16,913 nucleotides of DNA. It comes from Dehalococcoidia bacterium (GTDB lineage Bacteria > Chloroflexota > Dehalococcoidia > Dehalococcoidales > E44-bin46). Location: NCBI GenBank assembly GCA_020343755.1, contig CP070810.1:695910-712822 (forward strand). The letters run 5' to 3'. Position 1 is the stretch's first letter. Each line of letters begins with the position of its first letter. The notes below the pieces were generated by a model. The model worked only from the letters and a program-made list of their open reading frames with translations. It was not told the origin of the DNA and did no database searches. The position numbers were made by a program, and so were the translations under genes. This document shows, in pieces, positions 6,673 through 14,566 of the stretch.

Positions 6673-7956
6673 CTATAAGATGGGCATTTTATGAATGGTT
6701 TGCTCTCGTCTGGCACCTACAGAGATGAGGTTAATGGGGCAAGAAATAAGCTCTTCTAGTCTAGCTACATATTGTTGAGCTTTAATCGGCAGCTTACGGT
6801 ATTGCCGAATATGGCTAATGGGAACTTGCCACCCAGGTAGCTCCTCATAGATAGGCTGACACCGTTCTAAACTAGCTACATTACCCGGGAAATAATCAAT
6901 GGTCTTGCCATCTAGCTTATAGCCGACACATATCTTCAAGAGAGGAAGGACACCAAGAATATCAAGACGGGTAAGCGCCGCCCCGGTAAAGCCATTAATT
7001 CGGGTACTAAAGCGACCGGCAACAGCATCAAACCAGCCACAACGACGAGGTCGGCCGGTAGTCGTGCCATACTCACCAGCTCGCTCCCGAATTAAGTCAC
7101 CAATTTCGTCCTTCAGTTCAGTAGGCATAGGGCCACCACCGACCCTGGTGCAGTAAGCCTTAAACACGCCCAGAATACGACTAATCGCGGTAGGACCCAA
7201 ACCGGCGCCGACACAACCTCCCCCGGCTAGTGGTGAAGACGAGGTGGTATAAGGATAAGTGCCAAAATCAGGGTCAAGTAAGGTCCCCTGGGCTCCCTCT
7301 AATATCACCAGCTCATCCTTAGCCAGCGCTTCCTCCAGCATTGTTGTCGTCTCCCGAATATAAGGAGCCAGGCGCTCTCCATACTGGCAATACTGACTAT
7401 ATACCTCGTTTAATGACAGCGGGCTAACCCCGTAAATTTTGGTCAAAATAACGTTCTTGTACTCAAGTATAAAACGAAGTCGCTCCAGTAATGCCTCTTT
7501 ATCTAAAAGCTCACCGATTCTAATACCTAACCTAGCTGCTTTGTCGGCAAAGGCGGGACCTATACCTTTACGAGTTGTGCCTAGTGCCTTTCCGCCCCGC
7601 AATTCCTCCTCCAAACCATCAAGAAGGGTATGATAGGGCATAATCAAGTTAGCCCGGTCACTAATAAACAGTTTACTGGTATCTATACCACGCTGGTTAA
7701 GCTGGTCTACCTCATCAATTAGTACCTTGGGATTAATCACCACACCATTACCAATAATGCAAACAACCTGGGGATAAAAAATACCAGAAGGGATAAGATG
7801 CAGCTTAAACTCACCATAGGGGTTAACTACAGTATGCCCGGCATTATCACCGCCAGAAAAACGCACCACCACCCTTGCTTTTTCAGCAAGGAGGTCAACC
7901 ACCTTGCCCTTCCCCTCATCCCCCCACTGAGCTCCAATAATAGCAATAACCGGCAT
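6673..7956 (-). CDS. purA: Adenylosuccinate synthetase
   Basis: A 427-residue enzyme that joins IMP and aspartate using GTP, the first committed step from IMP to AMP. The GTP-binding loop GAQWGDEGKGK is at residues 8-18, with catalytic D13. The second catalytic residue H41 lies in DNAGHTVV. Other signatures are GTTRKGIGPAF, EGAQGTLLDPDFGTYPYTTSS and TTTGRPRRCGWFD. The length is normal (about 430). The ATG has a GGGGAGG-type ribosome binding site. It starts 22 bp after the stop of the CDP-alcohol phosphotransferase gene, so it appears to be the last gene of the ino1-led transcript. A purine gene with lipid-headgroup genes is probably operon convenience rather than shared function. A palindrome cluster lies downstream. 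Confidence 0.97.
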   Translation of the reverse strand: MPVIAIIGAQWGDEGKGKVVDLLAEKARVVVRFSGGDNAGHTVVNPYGEFKLHLIPSGIFYPQVVCIIGNGVVINPKVLIDEVDQLNQRGIDTSKLFISDRANLIMPYHTLLDGLEEELRGGKALGTTRKGIGPAFADKAARLGIRIGELLDKEALLERLRFILEYKNVILTKIYGVSPLSLNEVYSQYCQYGERLAPYIRETTTMLEEALAKDELVILEGAQGTLLDPDFGTYPYTTSSSPLAGGGCVGAGLGPTAISRILGVFKAYCTRVGGGPMPTELKDEIGDLIRERAGEYGTTTGRPRRCGWFDAVAGRFSTRINGFTGAALTRLDILGVLPLLKICVGYKLDGKTIDYFPGNVASLERCQPIYEELPGWQVPISHIRQYRKLPIKAQQYVARLEELISCPINLISVGARREQTIHKMPIL

Positions 7957-7978
7957 TATTTCCTCCCCCTGCTAAAAG

Positions 7979-8584
7979 CTACTTAGTTTTTGTTCGCTGC
8001 CAGACATAAACTAACCTTTGCCCGGCGGTGACGAAGCTGAATACCGCTATAACAGCTAAAGCAATATTTAAGGCATAATCAACAACTGGGCTTAACAAAA
8101 GACCCACTGCCAGCACAATCACCCTTTCGGCACGAGTAAACAATCCTACCTGACACTCTAGACCCAGTGCCTCTGCCCTAGCTCTAATATAACTCACTAG
8201 CGGCGCACCGATTAAAGCAAGACAAACGAGTAATATACCAACCGCCGACTGTTCCCTAAAGAATAGGTAGAAGATTAAAATGCCCAAAAGTGGCACTGCG
8301 TCAGAGACGCGGTCAAACACGGAGTCAAGGACAGCACCAAAACGGGTAACTTGGTTAGTGCGGCGAGCCAGGGCTCCGTCCAACATATCAAAAAAGCCGG
8401 CAACGAGAACCACAAAACCAGCAATGAAAAGGTGTCCGGTAGCAATAAGTGCTGCCGCACCAAGAGTTATTAAAAAGCCCAACAGGGTTAAGGTGGTAGG
8501 GGTGATGTGTTTCCTAGCCAAAAACCGCACCGCTGGCTCAGTGAGGTAATAAGCAGATTTACGAACTTGGGTCAGCTTTGCCAT
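7979..8584 (-). CDS. CDP-alcohol phosphatidyltransferase, probably phosphatidylinositol-phosphate synthase
   Basis: A 201-residue integral membrane protein with about six hydrophobic segments. The family motif D-x2-D-G-x2-A-R-x8-G-x3-D-x3-D is complete: D66, D69, G70, A73, R74, G83, D87, D91. Two further stretches, SYIRARAEALG (131-141) and RAER (151-154), resemble the inositol-phosphate-binding regions of actinobacterial PI-phosphate synthases, where the family usually has SYIKARAE; here the lysine is arginine. The expected reaction joins CDP-diacylglycerol to inositol 1-phosphate. The close ino1 and PimA-like genes support this over phosphatidylglycerol-phosphate synthase, but that alternative cannot be excluded. 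The ATG lies 26 bp inside the glycosyltransferase gene and has a poor Shine-Dalgarno, so it probably depends on coupling. Confidence 0.82.
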   Translation of the reverse strand: MAKLTQVRKSAYYLTEPAVRFLARKHITPTTLTLLGFLITLGAAALIATGHLFIAGFVVLVAGFFDMLDGALARRTNQVTRFGAVLDSVFDRVSDAVPLLGILIFYLFFREQSAVGILLVCLALIGAPLVSYIRARAEALGLECQVGLFTRAERVIVLAVGLLLSPVVDYALNIALAVIAVFSFVTAGQRLVYVWQRTKTK

Positions 8585-9779
8585 AAAATCTCGTTTGCCT
8601 AAAAAACAACCTATCCAGTCTTTCCCTGAGCCACTGTGTTAACGAAAACGCTTCTCTCTGGGACTCGCCAAGCACTGTAATATAATAATTTAACACCCTT
8701 TGGGCAATATATTTCCAGTCATACTCCTCCGCTTTAACCCTTCCCCTGGCTCCCATCTGCTGCCGAAGTGATTCATCAGTCATAAGAGATATTAGAGCTT
8801 GGGCTAAACTATCCTCATCTTTGGGTGGCACTAATAGTCCCTCAACGCCATGAGTTACTAGGCTGGCATAACCCTCAATATTTGAAGCCACGATAGGCTT
8901 TCCTACTGCCATAGCCTCAAGTAAAATGATGCCAAAGCTTTCCCAACCTGTGGCTGGCGCACAGAAAATATCGGCTGTCTTATAGTATCTAGGTAATTCA
9001 CCATAGGTGGTATAGCCAACAAAGACAACATCCTCTAAACCACTTTGCTTAACCTGCTTCTCATACTTATGGCGTAGTCTAGTGCCCGGACCCACGATCA
9101 TAAGCCGCGAGTTAGGAATATCGCGTTTAATCCGTTGGTAGGCTTTAAGTAGATAGTCCGCACCTTTTCGTTTCTCAAGACGACCAACAAACAGAATATT
9201 CAGTTTTCCATCACAGAATTCATCAATTGGCGATACGTCAGGAGAAAAGTGCCCTGTATCCACACCGTTAGGGATAATTGTATATTTGCCAGGGAAATGT
9301 TTATTAACAAAATCCATAGCCGGTTTAGACACCGCGATTCTGCCATCAAGTTTACTAACTAATCTTTGCAAAATTATAGGGCTTAAGGGTTTACTGAAAC
9401 TATAGCCACGTCCGTCAAAGGCATGAAAAGTCCCAACATTCACGGTACGTGAGCAACGGAGCGTATGAATACATAATGATGGTATCAAAGGTTCGTGGAG
9501 GTGGATAACATCAAAGTTCTCTTCATTAAGCATAGTTTTTACGCTTGGTGGTAACCTTGGTGAGATAGTAACCCGAGCAATAGAACCACTGATAGGAATA
9601 GGGTGGGGTTTACCGCCGGGTATAAACATGTCACCGAGGCTGGTAATAACTTTAGAAGCCGGGGCAATGACCTTCACATCATGACCCATCTGAGCCAGAT
9701 GAAGCCCCAGAGAAGAAATATGATTGGCTACACCGCCAGGATAGGCAAAATCATAAGGAGAGACTAATGCTATCTTCAT
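8559..9779 (-). CDS. GT4-family glycosyltransferase, PimA-like (phosphatidylinositol mannosyltransferase type)
   Basis: A 406-residue GT-B glycosyltransferase of family GT4. The N terminus MKIALVSPYDFAYPGGVANH, with the glycine-rich acceptor-side loop GGV, closely resembles mycobacterial PimA. HEPLIPS (95-101), GTFHAF with H119, PNGVD (170-174), GRLEKRKG with R200 and K205 (nucleotide-sugar phosphates), and the EX7E motif E280/E288 in ESFGIILLEAMAVGKP all fit. PimA adds the first mannose to phosphatidylinositol from GDP-mannose on the cytoplasmic membrane face. The sugar donor cannot be proved from sequence. The gene lies between ino1 and the PI-phosphate synthase-like gene, which matches this role. 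The C terminus after about residue 370 is basic and amphipathic and could touch the membrane. ATG start, weak ribosome binding site. Confidence 0.88.
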   Translation of the reverse strand: MKIALVSPYDFAYPGGVANHISSLGLHLAQMGHDVKVIAPASKVITSLGDMFIPGGKPHPIPISGSIARVTISPRLPPSVKTMLNEENFDVIHLHEPLIPSLCIHTLRCSRTVNVGTFHAFDGRGYSFSKPLSPIILQRLVSKLDGRIAVSKPAMDFVNKHFPGKYTIIPNGVDTGHFSPDVSPIDEFCDGKLNILFVGRLEKRKGADYLLKAYQRIKRDIPNSRLMIVGPGTRLRHKYEKQVKQSGLEDVVFVGYTTYGELPRYYKTADIFCAPATGWESFGIILLEAMAVGKPIVASNIEGYASLVTHGVEGLLVPPKDEDSLAQALISLMTDESLRQQMGARGRVKAEEYDWKYIAQRVLNYYITVLGESQREAFSLTQWLRERLDRLFFRQTRFYGKADPSS

Positions 9780-9836
9780 TTATAATTTGCCTAAATTTAT
9801 AATTTCCTAACCTCTCACCGATCTGCGCAGGAGCTA

Positions 9837-10940
9837 TCATTCAGAAGGACGCGGTTTCTCTTCGGCCTCCGGAGCGCTAACGATAAACTCCTCCACCATT
9901 CGGCGGGCTTCGTCATCGGTATATTGACTAGGTGGTGATTTCATAAAGTAGGCCGAGGGGGCTATCAGTGCCCCCCTCAAGCCACGGTCTAAGGCAAGCT
10001 TACAGCACCTTATGGCATCAATAACCACCCCGGCTGAGTTTGGGCTATCCCACACTTCAAGTTTTAGCTCCAGGTTTAGCGGAACATCACCGAAGGTTCG
10101 CCCCTCCATCCTAATATGGCAAAATTTACGGTCCTTGAGCCAAGGGACATAATCACTAGGGCCGACATGAATATCATCGGGGTCAAGCTGATAATCTAAT
10201 TGGGAGGTGACCGAGGTAGTCTTAGATATTTTCTTAGACTCAAGGCGCTCCCGCTCTAACATATTTAAGAAGTCGGTGTTACCACCAAAGTTCAATTGAT
10301 AGGTTCGCTCCAGCTTAACTCCACGGTCTCTAAACAGCCTAGTAAGCACACGATGAACAATGGTAGCCCCAACCTGAGATTTTATATCATCACCTATAAC
10401 TGGAAGCCCCTTTTCCTCAAAGCGCTTCTGCCAATACTTTTCTCGAGCGATAAAAACTGGGATACAGTTGACAAAGCCGCAACCAGCTGCCAGCACCTGC
10501 TCAATATACCACTTAGTCGCTTCCTCACTACCCACGGGCAAGTAATTAAGCACCACATCAGTTTTAGTCTCTTTAAGAATTTTGACAATATCAACTGTTG
10601 AGCCGGGTGCCTTTTCTATCTTTTGAGATAGGTACTTACCCAAACCATCATGGGTCATGCCCCGCTGAACTTTAACCCCGGTAGACGGTACCTCAGTAAA
10701 TTTAAAGGTATTATTGGGTAAAGTAAAAATTGCCTGAGCTAAGCCCTTTCCAACCTTGTTCTTATCAATATCAAAGGCAGCGACAAATTTGATATCGCTT
10801 ATATGGTAACCCCCGAGGTTAACATGCATGAGACCAGGCACGAATTCAGTCTCTTTCGCCTTGTTATAGTAGTAAACACCCTGAACCAACGATGAGGCAC
10901 AGTTGCCCACTCCTATTATAGCTACATTTATATTTGCCAA
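9837..10940 (-). CDS. ino1: Inositol-3-phosphate synthase (actinobacterial-type Ino1)
   Basis: A 367-residue NAD-dependent enzyme that cyclises glucose 6-phosphate to inositol 3-phosphate (also named 1L-myo-inositol 1-phosphate). The similarity to Mycobacterium tuberculosis Ino1 is strong: IIGVGNCASSLVQG (8-21, NAD-binding), PGLMHV (35-40), YLPVGSEEA (133-141), GDDIKSQVGATIVHR (183-197), MLERERLESKKISKT (227-241), GDVPLNLELKLEVWDSPNSAG (284-304) and KSPPSQY (334-340). All conserved blocks are intact. The start codon is TTG, with GGGGAG (10956-10951) 10 nt upstream. It heads the minus-strand run ino1, glycosyltransferase, CDP-alcohol phosphotransferase, purA, and would supply the inositol headgroup. 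The 57-bp gap to the glycosyltransferase gene holds a direct repeat of TATAATTT or a close variant and nothing else I recognise. Confidence 0.95.
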   Translation of the reverse strand: MANINVAIIGVGNCASSLVQGVYYYNKAKETEFVPGLMHVNLGGYHISDIKFVAAFDIDKNKVGKGLAQAIFTLPNNTFKFTEVPSTGVKVQRGMTHDGLGKYLSQKIEKAPGSTVDIVKILKETKTDVVLNYLPVGSEEATKWYIEQVLAAGCGFVNCIPVFIAREKYWQKRFEEKGLPVIGDDIKSQVGATIVHRVLTRLFRDRGVKLERTYQLNFGGNTDFLNMLERERLESKKISKTTSVTSQLDYQLDPDDIHVGPSDYVPWLKDRKFCHIRMEGRTFGDVPLNLELKLEVWDSPNSAGVVIDAIRCCKLALDRGLRGALIAPSAYFMKSPPSQYTDDEARRMVEEFIVSAPEAEEKPRPSE

Positions 10941-11000
10941 AGTTCGGCTTCTCCCCTTTCTAACTGTAGAAAGTCTAAAGATAATACTACAACTTCCTAC

Positions 11001-11018
11001 AGTGCAAAAAGGTGCACT
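11001..11018. repeat. Inverted repeat AGTGCA-N6-TGCACT upstream of ino1
   Basis: A perfect 6-bp inverted repeat with a 6-bp spacer, 61 bp upstream of the ino1 start. A TATTAT box (10986-10981, reverse strand) follows it closely, with TTGCAC inside the repeat at an unusually short 15-bp spacing. It could be an operator or simply a weak hairpin. The rest of 10941-11155 is AT-rich; it holds another isolated TATAAT (11060-11055, reverse strand) without a -35 box. Confidence 0.35.
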
Positions 11019-11132
11019 TTAGTTAATAATTACCTTCATATACCCTACACGCTTATTATAAAAGACACAAACAATACACTGCCTTAATACGGGTATATTA
11101 AAGTATGCCCCCCTTCACCCCCTGATACCTTT

Positions 11133-11153
11133 AGCGCTGAGAAATCAGCTGCT
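11133..11153. terminator. Possible hairpin after the DUF5679 gene
   Basis: GCTGA and TCAGC (11136-11149) close on a GAAA tetraloop on the plus strand, extended by AGC/GCT with one bulged T. It begins just past the DUF5679 stop codon on the minus strand. There is no T-run after it, so it could be a 3' end stabiliser or processing structure rather than an intrinsic terminator. Confidence 0.35.
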
Positions 11154-11155
11154 AA

Positions 11156-11296
11156 TTAACCTCGACCAATTCTAAATACTTTGGTCCCACAGGCAGGGCA
11201 AACTCCCCGAGTAGCCGGTCTCCTATTCTTCAGGGTAACACGCTCGGGATTTTTTATTTCTACTTTCCTTCTGCACTTAAAACAATAGGCTTGCAC
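11156..11296 (-). CDS. DUF5679 small zinc-ribbon protein
   Basis: A 46-residue protein starting at GTG: MQAYCFKCRRKVEI, then NPERVTLKNRRPATRG, then VCPACGTKVFRIGRG. Two CxxC knuckles, C5/C8 and C33/C36, make a four-cysteine zinc ribbon. The PATRGVCPxCGTKxFRIG ending matches the DUF5679 family, common in Chloroflexota and some other bacteria; its function is unknown to me, with nucleic-acid or protein binding the obvious guess. A GGAGG ribosome binding site (11310-11306) lies 9 nt upstream, and a near-perfect promoter (11357-11328) precedes it. It stands alone between the truB end and the ino1 operon, although read-through into ino1 is possible. Codon use and composition match the neighbours. 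Confidence 0.88.
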   Translation of the reverse strand: MQAYCFKCRRKVEIKNPERVTLKNRRPATRGVCPACGTKVFRIGRG

Positions 11297-11327
11297 TTCT
11301 TACTACCTCCTTTTTAGCGCTGGTTGA

Positions 11328-11357
11328 ACTATATTTCTATTATATGCAAGCTGTCAA
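11328..11357 (-). promoter_or_regulatory. Promoter of the DUF5679 gene
   Basis: On the reverse strand, a perfect TTGACA (11357-11352) is followed after 18 bp by TATAGT (11333-11328), 31 bp from the GTG start. A second TATAAT occurs within the spacer. It separates this gene from the nusA-truB operon and is among the best promoter matches in the window. Confidence 0.75.
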
Positions 11358-11416
11358 GGCTTTTTTCAAAATTTTTTAACTTATTTTTACCAAAACCAGA
11401 CTCAATTACAGGCAAA

Positions 11417-12346
11417 CTACAAAAAGACTTTTTTGGGTTGCCACTGCCCTCTTTCTGAATTGAAGCGTAGCACTCCTAAGAAGCAACCGTCAAGGGTGTA
11501 AACACGGCAATGGCCTCCAAAAGCAGACCGAGCTACGGGGTATTGTTTGGGATAATCAGTTTCTTCACCGCCGGCATCTTTGCCTAAAACTAAGGGGCGT
11601 CCATTGCGTATAAGCCATCCGGTATCATCATTGACAACAATAGCTGCCCAATGTAAGAGCACAACGTCCACGGGGTAAACAAAGCGCTGCCAGTAGCCAT
11701 AATGAAAGGCATCCTCAAGTTGGAGTAGTGAAACGGCATCGGCTACATCGAAAAGACCATACCTCAAACGGATTAGGTTCTTTAAATTAGCACCACAATC
11801 CAGGGCTTGCCCCAAATCGTGAGCTAGTGAACGGATATAAGTACCTTTACCACATACCACTTCTACAGTGGCTACTGGCGGCTGCCAATCTATAAGCTCT
11901 AAATGATAAATTCTAGCCAGCCTACTTTTCCTCTCGACCTCAATACCAGCTCGTGCCAATTCATAAAGTCGCTTACCATGATACTTCACGGCACTATACA
12001 TTGGAGGGGTCTGCTGTATTAAACCGCAAAAAGAGGTAAGCGCCAACTTCAATTGCTCCTGGCTAATACCAGAAGGGTCTCCCTTATGAGTAATCTTGCC
12101 ACTGGCATCATAGGTATCTGTAGCTACACCAAATTCAATCTGAGCCCGATAAGCCTTAGTCGCTTCCACCAGAAACTCGATAATACGTGTCCCTTCACCA
12201 AGACAAACCGGCAAAACACCGGTAGCCTCTGGGTCAAGAGTACCGGCATGCCCCACACGCCGCTCCCCACTTAGACGTTTCACCATAGCTACCACGCTAA
12301 AAGAGGTCTTACCCCGAGGCTTATTAATATTTAGTATGCCATCCAC
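11417..12346 (-). CDS. truB: tRNA pseudouridine-55 synthase TruB
   Basis: A 309-residue enzyme that makes pseudouridine 55 in the T-loop of tRNAs. The catalytic aspartate is D38 in GHAGTLDPEATGVL. Other family blocks are INKPRGKTSF (7-16), AYRAQIEFGVATDTYDASG, PPMYSAVKYHGKRLYELAR, and CGKGTYIRSLAHDLG near residue 170. A C-terminal region of about 70 residues beyond residue 240 is in the position of the PUA-like domain. The start is GTG (12346-12344), giving MDGILNINKP, 3 bp after the rbfA stop. It is the last gene of the nusA operon. I see no GC-rich terminator after it; the sequence down to 11360 is simply AT-rich. Confidence 0.96.
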   Translation of the reverse strand: MDGILNINKPRGKTSFSVVAMVKRLSGERRVGHAGTLDPEATGVLPVCLGEGTRIIEFLVEATKAYRAQIEFGVATDTYDASGKITHKGDPSGISQEQLKLALTSFCGLIQQTPPMYSAVKYHGKRLYELARAGIEVERKSRLARIYHLELIDWQPPVATVEVVCGKGTYIRSLAHDLGQALDCGANLKNLIRLRYGLFDVADAVSLLQLEDAFHYGYWQRFVYPVDVVLLHWAAIVVNDDTGWLIRNGRPLVLGKDAGGEETDYPKQYPVARSAFGGHCRVYTLDGCFLGVLRFNSERGQWQPKKVFL

Positions 12347-12349
12347 ACC

Positions 12350-12718
12350 TTAACCTTTATGCTGGTCAGAAGTGTTATATGGAGCAACCTGGTCGATTAG
12401 CTGTAAGAGGTGGTCCCCCCGCCTAATAGAATCGTCCCACTCAAAGCTTAGCTTAGGAATACGCCGTAACCTCAGACGCCTAGCTAGCTCATTACGCAAG
12501 AAACCAGCAGCGGCAGCCAATACGCTTAACGTCTCTTGCTTTTCTTCCTCGCTAGCTATACGGCTGACGAATATCTTAGCATATCTTAGGTCAGGGGAGG
12601 TAGAGACCTCGGTCACGGCAACAAAATTGCCAAGTCGAGGGTCTTTGACGTGCCGCTGAAGTAATTCACTAATTTCCCGGCGAATGAGTTTATTCACCTG
12701 TTCAATACGATGTGTCAC
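12350..12718 (-). CDS. rbfA: Ribosome-binding factor A
   Basis: A 122-residue late 30S maturation factor with a KH-like fold that acts on the 5' end of 16S rRNA. The family pattern is visible: RIEQVNKLIRREISELLQ (4-21), VKDPRLGNFVAVTEVSTSPDL (about 24-44), then the beta strand YAKIFVS. The length is usual. The start is GTG with a GAGGGAG ribosome binding site (12730-12724) 5 nt upstream. That site lies in a small inverted repeat (12722-12742), which could mask it. It follows infB by 27 bp and is followed by truB after 3 bp; in many Firmicutes ylxP lies between infB and rbfA, but not here. Confidence 0.93.
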   Translation of the reverse strand: MTHRIEQVNKLIRREISELLQRHVKDPRLGNFVAVTEVSTSPDLRYAKIFVSRIASEEEKQETLSVLAAAAGFLRNELARRLRLRRIPKLSFEWDDSIRRGDHLLQLIDQVAPYNTSDQHKG

Positions 12719-12721
12719 TAT

Positions 12722-12742
12722 TACTCCCTCAATTAAGGAGTA
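12722..12742 (-). promoter_or_regulatory. Hairpin that could cover the rbfA ribosome binding site
   Basis: In the infB-rbfA gap the transcript can pair TACTCC with GGAGTA across a 9-nt loop. The second arm overlaps the rbfA Shine-Dalgarno. A 6-bp stem is modest and could form by chance. Confidence 0.35.
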
Positions 12743-12745
12743 CTA

Positions 12746-14566
12746 TTACTTAACTTCCTGCCTGAAGAACTCCAGTATATCACCGACCTGAAACTCGCTA
12801 AAATCAGCAATGCCTATCCCACACTCATAGCCAGCAGCCACTTCCTTAACATCATCCTTAAAGCGCCTGAGACTGCTAACACTAGATTCACATCCTACCT
12901 GTCCCTGACGCCACAGTCTGACCGAGACACCCCGACTCACCTTACCTTCGGTAACATAAACACCAGCTACCTTCCCCTTCTTACTGGTAGGGAATATAGC
13001 TCGTACCTCAGCCCGCCCCTCAACAACCTCAACATAGGACGGTTCTAACATACCTTTGAGTGCTTTACTCACCTCGTCTATCAAATCGTAAATTACATCG
13101 TAAGAACGGATGCTTACTCCTTCTACATCAGCCAATCGCCTCGCTCCTGGCTGACAACCAACACCAAAACCAATAATAATTCCCTTAGAAGCGATAGCTA
13201 ACATAACATCACTCTCAGTAATATTACCAGTGCCGCTGTGGATAACTCTAACCCGGACTTCCTCCGTTGCCAACTGTTCTAAAGAACTTCTTATTGGTTC
13301 GATACTGCCCTGAACATCAGCCTTGAGGATAATATTAAGCTCTTTTACTCGGCCGGCGCTTATTTGGTCATAGAGATTAGTGAGGGTCACTGATTTTGGC
13401 TGTTGCTCCGTCTCCTCTAAACGCTTTTGGATTAAAGCCTGGGCTTGGCGCTCGCTAGCCACAGCCTTCAGCCCGTCTCCCACCTGAGGTACACTACTTA
13501 AGCCCAAGATTTCAACCGGGGTAGCTGGCTCAGCCTTCCTCACCCGCTTACCCATATCATTAAACATAGCCTTTACCCTGCCCCAGGTAGTGCCAACTAC
13601 TATGGTATCGCCAAGCCTTAATGTCCCTGTTTGAACTAACACCGTAGCTAGTGGTCCCTTAGTCTTGTCCATTTTAGCTTCAATGACTACCCCAACCACC
13701 GGCTGAAGCGGGTTTGCCCTAAGCTCCTCCATCTCAGCTACGACCAAGAGGTTTTCCAATAGCTCTTGGATGCCTATCTTCTCCTTAGCTGAAACGGAAA
13801 CAGAGACGGTATCGCCTCCCCACTCTTCAATAAGCAAACCGGCATCAGATAGCTGCTGCTTAACAGCCTGAAGGTTAATATTGGGCTTATCAATTTTATT
13901 AATCGCCACTACTATAGGCACCCCAGCCGCCCGAGCATGGTCTATAGCTTCTAAAGTCTGCGGCATTACTCCATCATCAGCAGCCACCACTAAAATAACG
14001 ATGTCAGTTACTTGGGCTCCACGAGCTCGCATAGCAGTAAAGGCTTCATGACCCGGGGTATCCAAAAAGGTAATCTTTCGCCCATCGACCTCTACTTGGT
14101 AGGCACCAATATGCTGAGTAATGCCCCCAGCTTCAGTAGCCATTACATTGGTTTGTCGAATAGCATCCAAAAGTCTAGTCTTACCGTGATTAACATGCCC
14201 CATGATAGTAACTACCGGAGGTCGTGGCCGTAAACTACTAAGTACCTCATCCTGGACACGTTGACGCCTCTTGATTTCACTAATAGCACTGGTGGCTCGA
14301 GGCTTCAGCCGTGCTTGGTAACCAAAGGCTGCGACTACAGCCGCCGCCGCCTCATAATCAATAACCTGATTAATATTAGCCATAATGCCATTTCTCATCA
14401 GTTGTTTAATGACCTCTATGGCACTAACCTGCAAAAGGTCAGCGAGTTGCCTCACACTTAAGGTAGGATTAATCTCAATTAAACGTGCCTTTGGTGAAGA
14501 AGAACTGCCACTGAGCCCCTCTCCCGAGGGATCTAAAACATTGCCTGACTTACTTACCCCTGCCAC
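12746..14566 (-). CDS. infB: Translation initiation factor IF-2 (short form)
   Basis: A 606-residue GTPase that brings initiator tRNA to the 30S subunit and promotes subunit joining. It is much shorter than E. coli IF-2 (890), because the variable N-terminal extension is nearly absent. Residues 34-83 form a single IF2_N module (LSVRQLADLLQVSAIEVIKQ). The G domain has G1 GHVNHGKT (123-130), G3 DTPGHEAF (169-176), G4 NKID (223-226) and G5 SAK. Domain II and the tRNA-binding C2 end follow, finishing at VGDILEFF. G1 differs from the usual GHVDHGKT by D126N, and R131 follows the GKT. The start is GTG with AAAGGAG 7 nt upstream; the first 17 bp overlap the end of ylxR. Confidence 0.96.
   Translation of the reverse strand: MAGVSKSGNVLDPSGEGLSGSSSSPKARLIEINPTLSVRQLADLLQVSAIEVIKQLMRNGIMANINQVIDYEAAAAVVAAFGYQARLKPRATSAISEIKRRQRVQDEVLSSLRPRPPVVTIMGHVNHGKTRLLDAIRQTNVMATEAGGITQHIGAYQVEVDGRKITFLDTPGHEAFTAMRARGAQVTDIVILVVAADDGVMPQTLEAIDHARAAGVPIVVAINKIDKPNINLQAVKQQLSDAGLLIEEWGGDTVSVSVSAKEKIGIQELLENLLVVAEMEELRANPLQPVVGVVIEAKMDKTKGPLATVLVQTGTLRLGDTIVVGTTWGRVKAMFNDMGKRVRKAEPATPVEILGLSSVPQVGDGLKAVASERQAQALIQKRLEETEQQPKSVTLTNLYDQISAGRVKELNIILKADVQGSIEPIRSSLEQLATEEVRVRVIHSGTGNITESDVMLAIASKGIIIGFGVGCQPGARRLADVEGVSIRSYDVIYDLIDEVSKALKGMLEPSYVEVVEGRAEVRAIFPTSKKGKVAGVYVTEGKVSRGVSVRLWRQGQVGCESSVSSLRRFKDDVKEVAAGYECGIGIADFSEFQVGDILEFFRQEVK

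Noticed and set aside
11358..11416. Terminator after truB
   Set aside because: The region has A and T runs but no GC-containing stem, so only an AT-rich gap is supported.
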